DNA of 64,000 nucleotides from Pseudomonas sp. FP2309 (lineage in GTDB: Bacteria; Pseudomonadota; Gammaproteobacteria; Pseudomonadales; Pseudomonadaceae). Below, piece by piece: positions 25,820 to 35,034 of the stretch (its first letter is position 1; each line of letters opens with the position of its first letter). The position numbers were made by a program, and so were the translations under genes. Below the pieces are notes generated by a model. That model was not told the origin of the DNA. It ran no database searches and was given only the letters and a program-made list of their open reading frames with translations. Where the stretch lies: assembly GCF_030687575.1 (NCBI RefSeq), contig NZ_CP117439.1, forward strand, positions 4,331,501 to 4,395,500, read 5' to 3'.

Positions 25820-27511
25820 TTACTTCTTAAGACCCAGCTTCTTCAACTCTTCATCCCGCAACTCACGCCGCAGGATCTTGCCCACGTTAGTGGTCGGCAA
25901 TGCATCGCGGAACTCCACGGCCTTGGGCACCTTATAGCCAGTAACATTGGCACGCATATGCTCCATCACCTGGTCTTTGGTCAGGGTGGCTCCCGGCTTG
26001 ACCACGATGAACAGCTTGATGTGTTCCCCGGACTTCTCGTCCGGCACACCGATGGCCGCGCACTGCAGCACGCCCGGCAGGCCTGCGAGTACGTCTTCCA
26101 GCTCGTTGGGGTACACGTTGAAGCCGGAGACCAGGATCATGTCCTTCTTGCGGTCGACAATGCGCATGTAGCCGTCCGGCTGGATGATCGCGATGTCACC
26201 GGTCTTCAACCAGCCTTCGCTGTCGAGGATCTCGGCGGTGGCGTCTTCACGCTGCCAGTAGCCTTTCATCACCTGCGGGCCCTTGACGCACAGCTCGCCG
26301 ACTTCGCCCAGGTCCAACTCCACGCCGTCATCGGTGATGACCTTGCACAGGGTCGAGGGCACCGGGATGCCAATGGTGCCGATCTGGATGTTCTGGATCG
26401 GGTTGACCGTCGCGACCGGGCTGGTCTCGGTCATGCCGTAGCCTTCGCAGATGCTGCAGCCGGTCACAGCCTTCCAGCGCTCGGCCGCTGCCAGTTGCAG
26501 GGCCATGCCCCCCGACAGGGTGACCTTGAGCGCGGAGAAGTCCAGCTTGCGGAAGCCTTCGTTGTTGCACAGCGCCACGAACAACGTGTTCAGACCGACA
26601 AAGCCGCTGAACTTCCACTTCGACAGTTCCTTGACCATCGCCGGCAAGTCGCGCGGGTTGCTGATCAGGATGTTGTGGTTGCCGATCAGCATCATCGCCA
26701 TGCAATGAAACGTGAACGCATAGATGTGGTACAGCGGCAACGGGGTGATCAGGATCTCGCAGCCCTCGTGGAGGTTGGAGCCCATCAGCGCCTTGCATTG
26801 CAGCATGTTGGCGACGAGGTTGCGATGGGTGAGCATCGCGCCCTTGGCCACACCGGTGGTGCCGCCGGTGTATTGCAGTACGGCCACATCGCTGCTGGCC
26901 GGGCTGACGTCGCTCACCGGTTGACCGTGGCCTTTGGCGAGCACGTCGTTGAACTTGATCGCCTGCGGCAAGTGGTAGGCCGGGACCATCTTCTTCACGT
27001 ACTTGATGACGCTGTTGATCAGCAGGCGCTTGAGCGGCGGCAGCAGGTCGGCGACTTCCGTGACGATCACGTGCTTGACGGCGGTCTTGGGTACGACCTT
27101 TTCCGCCAGGTGGGCCATGTTGGCCAGGCATACCAGGGCTTTGGCGCCCGAGTCATTGAATTGGTGTTCCATCTCCCGCGCGGTATACAGCGGGTTGGTG
27201 TTGACCACGATCAGCCCGGCGCGGATGGCGCCGAACACGGCGACCGGGTATTGCAGGACGTTGGGCAGTTGCACGGCGATTCGATCGCCGGGCTTGAGGT
27301 CGGTATGTTGTTGCAGGTACGCGGCGAAGGCGCCGGACAATTCGTACAATTCACCGTAGGTGATTGTCTTGCCCAAGTTGCTGAAAGCCGGTTTGTTAGC
27401 GAAGCGCTGGCAGGACTGCTTCAGTACCGCCTGAATATTTGGATACTCGTCTGGATTGATGTGTGCAGCAATCCCGGCGGGGTACTTATCCTTCCAAAAG
27501 TCTTCGTGCAT
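25820..27511 (-). CDS. fadD1: Long-chain fatty acid-CoA ligase FadD1
   Basis: A 563-aa AMP-forming ligase that activates exogenous fatty acids for beta-oxidation at the inner membrane. Motifs are the ATP-binding YTGGTTGVAKGAMLTHRNL (about residue 213), GYGMTETSPV, GWLKTGDIA and the fatty-acyl signature DRKKDMILVSGFNVYPNE. GAGGAG precedes the ATG. It has a paralogue (fadD2) immediately upstream in the same direction. The 390-bp gap between them holds its own promoter, so fadD1 is not simply co-transcribed. Confidence 0.95.
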   Translation of the reverse strand: MHEDFWKDKYPAGIAAHINPDEYPNIQAVLKQSCQRFANKPAFSNLGKTITYGELYELSGAFAAYLQQHTDLKPGDRIAVQLPNVLQYPVAVFGAIRAGLIVVNTNPLYTAREMEHQFNDSGAKALVCLANMAHLAEKVVPKTAVKHVIVTEVADLLPPLKRLLINSVIKYVKKMVPAYHLPQAIKFNDVLAKGHGQPVSDVSPASSDVAVLQYTGGTTGVAKGAMLTHRNLVANMLQCKALMGSNLHEGCEILITPLPLYHIYAFTFHCMAMMLIGNHNILISNPRDLPAMVKELSKWKFSGFVGLNTLFVALCNNEGFRKLDFSALKVTLSGGMALQLAAAERWKAVTGCSICEGYGMTETSPVATVNPIQNIQIGTIGIPVPSTLCKVITDDGVELDLGEVGELCVKGPQVMKGYWQREDATAEILDSEGWLKTGDIAIIQPDGYMRIVDRKKDMILVSGFNVYPNELEDVLAGLPGVLQCAAIGVPDEKSGEHIKLFIVVKPGATLTKDQVMEHMRANVTGYKVPKAVEFRDALPTTNVGKILRRELRDEELKKLGLKK

Positions 27512-27543
27512 GGAAGCCCACTCCTCAGCGACGCGAATTCATC

Positions 27544-27589
27544 ATCGCATTTGATGCGATTATTATTGGTGTATGTTTTTTTAGGTGAA
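27544..27589 (-). promoter_or_regulatory. fadD1 promoter with overlapping palindrome
   Basis: On the minus strand TTCACC (27584-27589) and ATAATA (27561-27566) are 17 bases apart, a good sigma-70 pair. Directly downstream lies the perfect palindrome ATCGCAT-TTG-ATGCGAT (27544-27560), which would cover the start site. It does not resemble a PsrA site (GAAAC...GTTTC). Confidence 0.55.
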
Positions 27590-27678
27590 TCTGGCGCTTT
27601 CAAGCAGGCCGAGACGTCACAAAGCGCGCCGAGAGTAGCAGCTTTGCCAGAGGCCGACTAGAGCCTGAAGAGGGTCCT

Positions 27679-27698
27679 ACAGTCATAATCATGACTGT
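27679..27698. promoter_or_regulatory. ACAGTCAT...ATGACTGT palindrome
   Basis: ACAGTCAT-AATC-ATGACTGT is a perfect 8-bp inverted repeat in the gap between fadD2 and fadD1, about 170 bases before fadD1. It looks like an operator for an unknown regulator. Confidence 0.4.
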
Positions 27699-27785
27699 CC
27701 TACAATATCTGGTCACACTTTAAACGACGCTCAAATACCGCAGTAAAAGGCTCTGGAATAAGGCTTTCAGCACACCTGAACCAGA

Positions 27786-27876
27786 TGTGGGAGCGAGTGT
27801 GCCCGCGAATACAGCGTATTCAGTCACTGAACATGTCGACTGATACCGCGCATTCGCGAGCACGCCCGCTCCCAGA
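27786..27876. repeat. BIME: two inverted REP elements
   Basis: TGTGGGAGCGAGTGTGCCCGCGAAT on the left is mirrored by ATTCGCGAGCACGCCCGCTCCCA on the right, with CAGTCACTGA...GACTGATA in between. The pair forms one long imperfect hairpin just downstream of fadD2. Confidence 0.85.
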
Positions 27877-27901
27877 TTTTTGATTGCTTTTTAATTCAAT
27901 A

Positions 27902-29590
27902 TCACGCCATGTCGCGCAACTCACGCCGCAGGATCTTGCCGACCGGCGTCATCGGCAACGAATCGCGCAGCACGATCTGCTTGGGCACCTTGTACCCCGT
28001 GAAGTTGGCCTTGCAGTAGCTCTTCAACTCCTCAAGGCTGACCCCTTCGGCGCGCGCCACCACAAACAGCTTCACGGCCTCGCCCGTGCGCTCGTCCGGC
28101 ACGCCGATCACTGCGCAGTTGGCGACGGCCGGGTGCGCCATCACCACGTCTTCGATCTCGTTGGGGTACACGTTGAAACCTGAAACGATGATCAGGTCTT
28201 TCTTGCGATCGACGATACGTACGAAGCCATCCTCATCGATCATCGCGATGTCACCGGTCTTGAGCCAGCCCTCGGCGTCCAGGGCCTCCGCGGTGGCGGC
28301 CGGCTGCTGCCAGTAGCCTTTCATCACCTGCGGGCCCTTGATGCACAACTCGCCGCGCTCGCCCAGGGGCAGCTCGACGCCTTGATCATCGATCACCTTC
28401 ATCGCCGTCGCCGGCACGGGGATGCCCACGGTGCCGAGGCGGGATTTGTCGCCATAGGGATTGGTGCTGGCCACCGGCGAGGTTTCCGTCAGGCCGTAGC
28501 CCTCGCCGATCGCGCAGCCGGTAAGTTGCTGCCAGCGCTCGGCCGTGGCCTTGATCAGCGCGGTGCCGCCGGAGTTGGTGAGTTTGAGGTGGGAGAAATC
28601 CAGGCTCTTGAAGTCGGGGTGATCCATCAGTGCCACAAACAGCGTGTTGAGCCCCAGCAGCCCGGTAAAGCGCCACTTTTTCAGCTCTTTGATAAACCCG
28701 CCGATGTCCCGTGGGTTGGTGATGAGCACGTTGTGGTTGCCCGAGACCATCATGCACATGCAGTTCGCGGTGAAGGCATAGATGTGGTACAGCGGCAGCG
28801 GCGCGATCATCACCTCCTGCCCTTCCTTGATCAACGGGTGGCCGTCGTCGCCGGTCTGCGACATGCAGGCGCGCACCTGCTGCATGTTAGCCACCAAGTT
28901 GCCATGGGTGAGCATCGCGCCCTTGGCCAGGCCGGTGGTGCCGCCGGTGTATTGCAGTACGGCGATGTCATCCAGGGTCACCGGGTGGCGGGTCAGGCCA
29001 AGGCCCGCGCCCAGGCGCAGCGCGCGCTTGAACGACACCGCACGCGGCAGGTGATAGGCCGGGACCATCTTTTTGACCTTGTCGACCAATGTGTTGACCA
29101 GCCAGCCTTTGGCGGCGGGCATGAAGTCGCCCATCCTGGCTTCGATCAGGTAGTCGATCTCGGTATCTGTGCACACTTCCTGCACCCGCGAACCGAACAG
29201 GTTGAGGTAGACCAGCGCACGCACACCGGCGTCCTTGAATTGATGGCGCATCTCGCGCGGGGTGTACAGCGGGTTAGTGTTGACCACAATCAGCCCGGCG
29301 CGCAGGGCGCCGAACACCGCGATGGGGTAATGCAGCACATTGGGCATCTGCACCGCGATGCGCTCGCCGGGCTTGAGGTCGGTGTGCTGTTGCAGGTAGC
29401 CGGCGAACGCCGCGCTCTGACGCTCAAGCTCGGCGTAGGTCAGGGTAACGCCCATGTTGCTGAATGCCGGACGGTCGGCAAAGGCCTTGCAGGAACGCTC
29501 GAAAACTTCGATCACCGATTTATAGGCTGAGAGGTCGATGTCGCTGGGAACGCCCGCCGCGCGTTTGTCATTCCAGAATTCAGGTTGCAT
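27902..29590 (-). CDS. fadD2: Long-chain fatty acid-CoA ligase FadD2
   Basis: A 562-aa AMP-forming acyl-CoA synthetase, roughly 60% identical by eye to FadD1. It has YTGGTTGLAKGAMLTHGNL, GYGLTETSPVA, GWLKTGDIAM and DRKKDLIIVSGFNVYPNE. The start ATG at 29590 gives MQPEFWNDKRAAGVPSDIDL, which aligns with the FadD1 N-terminus; in-frame sequence further upstream is a shadow of the hydrolase gene. The tandem fadD2-fadD1 order beside an alpha/beta hydrolase and phaJ1 is the same as in P. aeruginosa PAO1. Confidence 0.95.
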   Translation of the reverse strand: MQPEFWNDKRAAGVPSDIDLSAYKSVIEVFERSCKAFADRPAFSNMGVTLTYAELERQSAAFAGYLQQHTDLKPGERIAVQMPNVLHYPIAVFGALRAGLIVVNTNPLYTPREMRHQFKDAGVRALVYLNLFGSRVQEVCTDTEIDYLIEARMGDFMPAAKGWLVNTLVDKVKKMVPAYHLPRAVSFKRALRLGAGLGLTRHPVTLDDIAVLQYTGGTTGLAKGAMLTHGNLVANMQQVRACMSQTGDDGHPLIKEGQEVMIAPLPLYHIYAFTANCMCMMVSGNHNVLITNPRDIGGFIKELKKWRFTGLLGLNTLFVALMDHPDFKSLDFSHLKLTNSGGTALIKATAERWQQLTGCAIGEGYGLTETSPVASTNPYGDKSRLGTVGIPVPATAMKVIDDQGVELPLGERGELCIKGPQVMKGYWQQPAATAEALDAEGWLKTGDIAMIDEDGFVRIVDRKKDLIIVSGFNVYPNEIEDVVMAHPAVANCAVIGVPDERTGEAVKLFVVARAEGVSLEELKSYCKANFTGYKVPKQIVLRDSLPMTPVGKILRRELRDMA

Positions 29591-29800
29591 TATTCTTGTC
29601 CTCTTACCTGAGTGTGTCCGGCCGCTTATAGAAAGCGGAGCTTTGGGGACGTTAGCAGCTATGGCCAAACAGGCAAATACACTCAATCGTGTCATTGATT
29701 GTATGAATCTTGCACCTGACGCGTAGGCAGATACCGCGCCCTGCGGCAGATCAGCTATACACTGCAACGACCCGAGCAGACCCTGAAGAAAGGAAGCGCC

Positions 29801-30745
29801 ATGAACCACAGCACCTTCTGGCTGACCGCGAATGACCACAGCCGCCTGTACGTCAATCAATGGATGCCTGACGGGCCGGCACTTGCGGTGGTCATGCTGT
29901 CCCATGGCATGGCCGAGCACAGCGGGCGCTATGGGCGGTTGGCCGAGGCCTTGTGCGGCGCAGGCTACGGCGTGTACGCAGCGGACCAGCGCGGCCACGG
30001 GCGCACCGCCGATGAAGGCACGCTGGGGTTGTACGCCGAAAAGGATGGCTGGAACAAAGTGGTGGGCGACCTCGCCAGCCTCAACCAGCACATCGGCCAG
30101 CAGCATCCGGGGCTGCCGATCATTCTGCTGGGCCACAGCATGGGCAGCTACATAGCGCAGGCCTACCTATTGCACCACAGTGCCAGCCTGCATGGCGCGG
30201 TTCTCAGCGGCTCGAATTTCCAGCCGGTGGCGTTGTACCGCGCCGCTAGAGTGATCGCCCGTGCCGAGCGCTTGCGCCAGGGGTTGCGCGGCCGCAGTGC
30301 GCTGATCGAGTTCCTGTCGTTCGGCTCGTTCAATAAAGCCTTCAAGCCCAACCGCACGGCATTCGACTGGCTCAGCCGTGACCCGGTTGAAGTCGACAAG
30401 TACATCAACGACCCGCTCTGCGGTTTCCGCTGCACTAACCAGCTGTGGGTCGACCTGCTCGGCGGCTTGCAGCAAATCAGCAAAGCGTCCAATCTCGCCC
30501 AGATCGATCCGGGCCTGCCGATCCTGGTAATGGGCGGCGAATGTGATCCGGTGAGTGAGGGCAAGCGTCTCACCAGCCTGGCCAACGCACTGCGTGCGGC
30601 CGGTAGCCGGCATTTGCAATTGAACATTTACCCGCAGGCGCGTCATGAAGTGTTCAACGAAACCAACCGCGATGAAGTGACCGCAGATCTGCTGGCATGG
30701 CTCGACCAGGCCCTGACCTTGCGCAGGCCGGCCCGCTGCGAATAA
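29801..30745 (+). CDS. Alpha/beta hydrolase (lysophospholipase / monoacylglycerol lipase-like)
   Basis: A 314-aa cytoplasmic hydrolase. The nucleophile elbow is GHSMG at 111-115 (Ser113), the oxyanion segment is LSHGMAEHSGRY, and the acid and His come from GGECDPVS and ARHEVFNE. The pattern DQRGHGRT (63-70) is typical of monoacylglycerol lipases and lysophospholipases. It is divergent from fadD2 and followed by phaJ1, so it may release fatty acids for activation by the FadD proteins. AAGGAAG precedes the ATG. Confidence 0.9.
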   Translation: MNHSTFWLTANDHSRLYVNQWMPDGPALAVVMLSHGMAEHSGRYGRLAEALCGAGYGVYAADQRGHGRTADEGTLGLYAEKDGWNKVVGDLASLNQHIGQQHPGLPIILLGHSMGSYIAQAYLLHHSASLHGAVLSGSNFQPVALYRAARVIARAERLRQGLRGRSALIEFLSFGSFNKAFKPNRTAFDWLSRDPVEVDKYINDPLCGFRCTNQLWVDLLGGLQQISKASNLAQIDPGLPILVMGGECDPVSEGKRLTSLANALRAAGSRHLQLNIYPQARHEVFNETNRDEVTADLLAWLDQALTLRRPARCE

Positions 30746-30814
30746 ATTTTATTTTAAAATCAGCCGTTTAAAATCGGCCGATACTTACCGATTAGCCACA
30801 GGATGCACCTTTAG

Positions 30815-31285
30815 ATGACCCAGGTAACCAACACCCCGTACGAAGCCCTCGAAGTCGGCCAGACCGCCAGCTACAGCAAAACGGTTGAAGAGCGCGATAT
30901 CCAGCTGTTCGCCGCGATGTCCGGCGACCACAACCCGGTGCACCTGGATGCCGAATACGCTAAAGCGACCATGTTCAAGGAGCGGATCGCCCATGGCATG
31001 TTCAGCGGCGCCTTGATCAGCGCAGCGGTAGCCTGCGAGCTGCCTGGGCCGGGAACTATCTATATTGGCCAGCAGATGAGCTTCCAGAAGCCCGTCAAGA
31101 TCGGCGACACCCTGACCGTACGCCTGGAGATCCTTGAGAAACTGCCGAAGTTTCGTGTACGCATTGCCACCCGTGTGTTCAACCAGCGTGATGAGCTGGT
31201 GGTGGACGGCGAGGCGGAAATCCTTGCGCCGCGCAAACAGCAGGTCGTGACCTTGACCGAGCTGCCGCCGATCAGCATCGGCTGA
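30815..31285 (+). CDS. phaJ1: (R)-specific enoyl-CoA hydratase PhaJ1 (MaoC family)
   Basis: A 156-aa single hot-dog protein. The catalytic hydratase-2 signature is SGDHNPVHLD, with Asp38 and His43 in the D-x4-H arrangement, followed by KERIAHGMFSGALIS. It converts trans-2-enoyl-CoA from beta-oxidation to (R)-3-hydroxyacyl-CoA, the monomer for medium-chain PHA. It closely resembles P. aeruginosa PhaJ1 in length and ends with the same ELPPISIG. It lies 69 bp after the hydrolase and is probably co-transcribed. Confidence 0.9.
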   Translation: MTQVTNTPYEALEVGQTASYSKTVEERDIQLFAAMSGDHNPVHLDAEYAKATMFKERIAHGMFSGALISAAVACELPGPGTIYIGQQMSFQKPVKIGDTLTVRLEILEKLPKFRVRIATRVFNQRDELVVDGEAEILAPRKQQVVTLTELPPISIG

Positions 31286-31305
31286 TTCAAGCGCCACACA
31301 ACAAA

Positions 31306-31393
31306 TGTGGGAGGGGGCTTGCCCCCGATAGCGTCTTGTCAGTCACCGGATATGGACTGATCTACCGCCATCGGGAGCAAACCCCCTCCCACT
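31306..31393. repeat. BIME: two inverted REP elements
   Basis: TGTGGGAGGGGGCTTGCCCCCGAT is mirrored by ATCGGGAGCAAACCCCCTCCCAC with CAGTCA...TGACTG-like pairing in the middle. It lies between the convergent phaJ1 and DUF2383 genes. Confidence 0.9.
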
Positions 31394-31420
31394 TTTCTTA
31401 GCGCATTTACAGCACAGGGC

Positions 31421-31888
31421 TTACGACTGAGCGCGAGCCTGGTTACGCAGGGCTTTTACCTGGTCGTGGTTGCGCTGTACGCCGTGGTACTGACGCTCAA
31501 CCAGGTCACGAATGCCCAGCAGGTTGTGCTTGTTGATCTTCTCGATCGCGTCTTTATAAGCCTTGAGTGCGTGGTCTTCACCGCGCTCGGCTTCGTTCAA
31601 CACAGCCTCTTCGTCTTTACCGGTGACCATCGACTTCACGTCGACCCAGCCACGGTGCAGCGCGCCAGCCACGCTACCGGAATCTTCCGGATCACCACCC
31701 AGGGCACGCACAGCGGTCTTCAGCTCGGCGGCGGCGGTGGCGCAATCAGCGGAGCGCTTGGCGAACAGCGCCTTGAGCTCTGGATGCTTGATGTCTTCGG
31801 CGCATTCCTTGAAGCCTTTCTGGCCGTCAATGCTGGTCTCGATCAGGTCGTTGAGTACAGAGATCGATTCTTTGTTGATATCAGTCAT
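31421..31888 (-). CDS. DUF2383 / PA2169-family four-helix-bundle protein
   Basis: A 155-aa all-helical protein with LNDLIETSIDGQKGFKECAEDI at the start, a conserved ALGGDPEDSGSVAGALHRGW loop and ERGEDHALKAYKDAIEK, the ferritin-like Glu/His pattern of DUF2383. The family is associated with stress and stationary phase. Whether it binds metal is not known to me, but the Glu and His residues lie on two helices as in ferritin-like proteins. The upstream 200 bp are AT-rich and contain no other gene. Confidence 0.88.
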   Translation of the reverse strand: MTDINKESISVLNDLIETSIDGQKGFKECAEDIKHPELKALFAKRSADCATAAAELKTAVRALGGDPEDSGSVAGALHRGWVDVKSMVTGKDEEAVLNEAERGEDHALKAYKDAIEKINKHNLLGIRDLVERQYHGVQRNHDQVKALRNQARAQS

Positions 31889-32097
31889 TTTCCAATTCCT
31901 TAGGCAGGTTAAACAAAGGGTTGTCTTAATGATTGCAGCGCCCGTGCCAGGTTTTGAAAAAGTACTTTTATTTTAAATATCAATAACTTAAAAATTATTG
32001 AACCATCTGTATCGACGTTATTTGCATGATCTGTCATTTGGCCTTCATGCAGAATGCCTGTATTTTCCCAAGTCTCTACTCTCGCCGCTGAAAGCCC

Positions 32098-32334
32098 ATG
32101 AACCCCGAAAAACTGGAACTGCTGATCACCCGCCAGATGCCCTTCGGCAAATACAAAGGCCGGATCATCGCCGACCTGCCGGGGCCTTACCTGAACTGGT
32201 TTGCCCGCGAAGGTTTCCCCCACGGTGAACTCGGTGGTTTGCTGGCCTTGATGCAGGAAATCGACCACAACGGGCTCTGCGAACTGCTCGAGCCGCTGCG
32301 CGCGAAACACGGCAAACCCGCCCCTCGCCATTAA
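32098..32334 (+). CDS. DUF3820 family protein
   Basis: A 78-aa protein with the DUF3820 hallmark MPFGKYKGRIIADLPGPYLNWFAREGFPHGELGGLL. Part of this resembles the QxxPFGKYKG motif seen in exonuclease-associated domains. Function is unknown. It is 14 bp from the aminotransferase gene and probably co-transcribed. Confidence 0.88.
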   Translation: MNPEKLELLITRQMPFGKYKGRIIADLPGPYLNWFAREGFPHGELGGLLALMQEIDHNGLCELLEPLRAKHGKPAPRH

Positions 32335-32348
32335 TTGAGAGCCCCGCC

Positions 32349-33524
32349 ATGCCAAGGAATGCAGACAACGAACGTCACTGGCAGGCCATCGCCGGGCGCT
32401 ATGCCCTGGAGCCAGGTCCGATCAATCTGGAAAACGGCTACTTCGGACGCATGAGCCGTGACGTAGAGGCGCAGTACCTGGAGCACGTCGCGTTTATCAA
32501 TCGCAGCAACTCGGTGCACGTGCGCCAGCGCTTCGAGCGAGGCCAGAACGTCGAGATCCGCCGGCAATTGGCCGAACTGATCGACGTAGATCCACAGGCG
32601 GTCGCCTTCACCCGCAACGCCACCGAAGCCCTGCAATCGCTGATCCGCAACTACAACCGCCTGCAACCGGGTGATCAGATACTGATCAGCGACCTGGAAT
32701 ACGACACGGTCAAAGGCGCCATGCGATGGTTGGCCGGGGTTCGTGGTGTTGAGGTGATCGAGGTGTGCCACGTGCATCCGGCGAATGTCGACAGCCTGGT
32801 GCAGACCTATCACGATGCCTTCGCCCGGCACCCACGTTTAAAGCTGATGGCGCTGACCCACGTCACCCACCGCACCGGCCTGGTAATGCCCGTTGCCGAG
32901 GTTGCCAGGCACGCCCGCGAGCATGGCATCGACGTGATCCTCGACGGCGCCCACGCCCTGGGCCAGATCGATTTCAACCTGGCCGCGCTGGGTATTGAGT
33001 TCGCAGGCTTCAACCTGCACAAATGGATCGGCGCGCCACTGACCCTGGGCTTTATGTACATCGCCCCGGAGCGCCTGGCCGATATCGACCCGGACATGGG
33101 CGAGTTTCACTACCCCATCACGGATGTACGCGCTCGCACCTCCTACAGCACACCGAACTTTCCAGCGCTGATGACCCTGCCATTGGTATTTGAGGAACAT
33201 CGGGCCTTGGGCGGCGCGGCGGCCAAGGGTGCGCGGGTGAACTACCTGCGGGATTTATGGGTGGGCCAGGTGCGGCCTCTCGCAGGCATTGAGGTGCTGA
33301 CGTCGGATGACCCGCGACTGTATTGCGGGATCACCGCCTTCAAGTTCATTGGGCGCGATCAGGAGCTGATGGTGGATCGCTTGCTCAAGGAGCACGACCT
33401 GTTTGTGACCACCCGAACGGGGGCAGCGTTTGGTACCTGTATTCGGGTGACGCCGGGGTTGGTCACGTCGGCATTGCAGATCAATGCCTTGGCCAATGCG
33501 ATTGGGCGACTCAATGCGGGCTAG
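32349..33524 (+). CDS. Class V PLP-dependent aminotransferase / epimerase-like protein
   Basis: A 391-aa fold-type I PLP enzyme of the isopenicillin N epimerase / cysteine desulfurase-like group. Visible landmarks are TRNATEALQSLI (phosphate binding), DLEYDTVKGAM, THVTHRTGLVMPVAE, the cofactor Asp in LDGAHALGQIDF and the Schiff-base lysine in GFNLHKWIGAP. It lacks the cysteine-bearing loop of desulfurases, so a transaminase, epimerase or lyase role is more likely. The substrate is unknown. It begins 14 bp after the DUF3820 gene. Confidence 0.85.
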   Translation: MPRNADNERHWQAIAGRYALEPGPINLENGYFGRMSRDVEAQYLEHVAFINRSNSVHVRQRFERGQNVEIRRQLAELIDVDPQAVAFTRNATEALQSLIRNYNRLQPGDQILISDLEYDTVKGAMRWLAGVRGVEVIEVCHVHPANVDSLVQTYHDAFARHPRLKLMALTHVTHRTGLVMPVAEVARHAREHGIDVILDGAHALGQIDFNLAALGIEFAGFNLHKWIGAPLTLGFMYIAPERLADIDPDMGEFHYPITDVRARTSYSTPNFPALMTLPLVFEEHRALGGAAAKGARVNYLRDLWVGQVRPLAGIEVLTSDDPRLYCGITAFKFIGRDQELMVDRLLKEHDLFVTTRTGAAFGTCIRVTPGLVTSALQINALANAIGRLNAG

Positions 33525-33637
33525 CCATCGATGAGCGGGCGCCCCGCGGTTTTTGGCAGGCAAAAAAATGCGGTACACCGACCAAGTGCACCGCAAAAAT
33601 GCCGTCAAGCACGGCAACAACGATTCGGTAAATCAGA

Positions 33638-34303
33638 TCAATCCAGCAACGCCAGCGCCTCGGCGGTGACTTCCTGGATACGCGCCCAGTCGCCGTTCTT
33701 GACCCACTCAGGGTCGAGCATCCAGCTACCGCCCACGCACATCACGTTTTTCAACGCCATGTAGCTTTTGATGTTGGCCGGGCCGACGCCGCCGGTGGGG
33801 CAGAATTTCACCTCGCCGAACGGGCCGCCCAGGGCCTTGATCGCCGCCACGCCGCCGCTGACTTCGGCCGGGAACAACTTGAAGCGGCGGTAACCCAGGC
33901 CATAGCCTTCCATGATGCCAGAGGCATTGCTGATACCCGGCAGCAACGGGATCGGGCTGTGCACCGAGGCTTCCAGCAGGTCGCGGGTAATGCCGGGGGT
34001 GACGATGAACTGCGAGCCCGCCACCTCGGCCGCTTCGAGCATGTGACGATCGAGCACGGTGCCGGCGCCGGTGCACAGTTCAGGGCGCTGTTCGCGCAGC
34101 ACCTGAATGGCCTTGAGGCCGAACTCGGAACGCAGGGTCACTTCCAAGGCGGTCAAACCACCGGCCGCCAGGGCATCGGCCAGCGGCAAGATGTCCTGTT
34201 CGCGAGCGATAGTGATCACCGGCAGGATCCGCGCCTTGGCGCAGAGGCTGTCGATCAGGGCAACTTTGTCCGCCATGGAAACGGTCGGTTGAGGGCTTTT
34301 CAT
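33638..34303 (-). CDS. eda: 2-keto-3-deoxy-6-phosphogluconate (KDPG) aldolase
   Basis: A 221-aa class I aldolase that splits KDPG into pyruvate and glyceraldehyde-3-phosphate, the last step of the Entner-Doudoroff pathway. The general-base Glu is in ALEVTLRS, the Schiff-base Lys in RRFKLFPAEVSGG, and the phosphate site in CPTGGVGPANI. The ATG at 34303 is preceded by AAGGAT. It is the third gene of zwf-pgl-eda, 17 bp after pgl. The edd gene is not in the window. Confidence 0.95.
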   Translation of the reverse strand: MKSPQPTVSMADKVALIDSLCAKARILPVITIAREQDILPLADALAAGGLTALEVTLRSEFGLKAIQVLREQRPELCTGAGTVLDRHMLEAAEVAGSQFIVTPGITRDLLEASVHSPIPLLPGISNASGIMEGYGLGYRRFKLFPAEVSGGVAAIKALGGPFGEVKFCPTGGVGPANIKSYMALKNVMCVGGSWMLDPEWVKNGDWARIQEVTAEALALLD

Positions 34304-34320
34304 AGCGGCTGATCCTTGGC

Positions 34321-35034
34321 TCATGGGCACCAGTAAATCTCTAATGTAGGTTGCAAAAACGCGCGAATCGGCATGGCAGCAACGTCGTCACTGGCCAGGG
34401 CGGCGCTCAAGGTCGTCAATTTGGCACTGCCGGAAATCGACAGCACGGTGTAGTTGGCCGTGGCCAGCAACGCGCGACTCATGGTCAGGCGCTGGTGCGG
34501 CACGGTCGGCGCCAGCATCGGCCAGCAACGGCGGGTACCGTCGGCCTGCAGGGCGTGCGCCAGATTCGGGCTGTCGGGGAACAGCGATGCGGTGTGGCCG
34601 TCATCGCCCATGCCCAATACCAGCACATCAATGGCCGGCAATTCGGCGAGCAGGCGATCGGCCTGCTCTGCAGCGTCTTCAAGGGTTGCCGTGGCGCTGT
34701 ACAGGCTCAAAAATTTGGCCTTGGCAGCCGGGCCTTGCAACAGGTGCTGCTTCAACAAACCGGCATTGCTGTCGGCATGCTCTACCGGCACCCAGCGCTC
34801 ATCGGCCAGGGTGACGGTGACGTTGGACCAGTCCAGGCCTTGCTTGGCCAGGTGCTGGAAAAACGCCACGGGGCTGCGGCCACCGGACACCACCAGGGTC
34901 GCTTCGCCACGGGCACTGATGGCCGCGCGCAGTTGCTCGGCCACATCGTTGGCCAGGCCTTCGGCCAACAATGCCGGCGTGCGGTACTCATGGGCCGTTA
35001 CGCCCTGAGGCAGTTTCAATTCAGATATCGCCAT
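34321..35034 (-). CDS. pgl: 6-phosphogluconolactonase
   Basis: A 237-aa DevB-type lactonase that converts 6-phosphogluconolactone to 6-phosphogluconate. It contains [36 protein letters not shown] and [16 protein letters not shown], the three family blocks. Its start (35034) lies 14 bases inside the 3' end of zwf, with GGAGG upstream, so it is translationally linked to zwf. Confidence 0.95.
   Translation of the reverse strand: MAISELKLPQGVTAHEYRTPALLAEGLANDVAEQLRAAISARGEATLVVSGGRSPVAFFQHLAKQGLDWSNVTVTLADERWVPVEHADSNAGLLKQHLLQGPAAKAKFLSLYSATATLEDAAEQADRLLAELPAIDVLVLGMGDDGHTASLFPDSPNLAHALQADGTRRCWPMLAPTVPHQRLTMSRALLATANYTVLSISGSAKLTTLSAALASDDVAAMPIRAFLQPTLEIYWCP

Noticed and set aside
25958..27661. 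567-codon plus-strand frame across fadD1
   Set aside because: It is antisense to FadD1, which has all acyl-CoA ligase motifs. The shadow is rich in His, Gln and Asp and lacks any domain.
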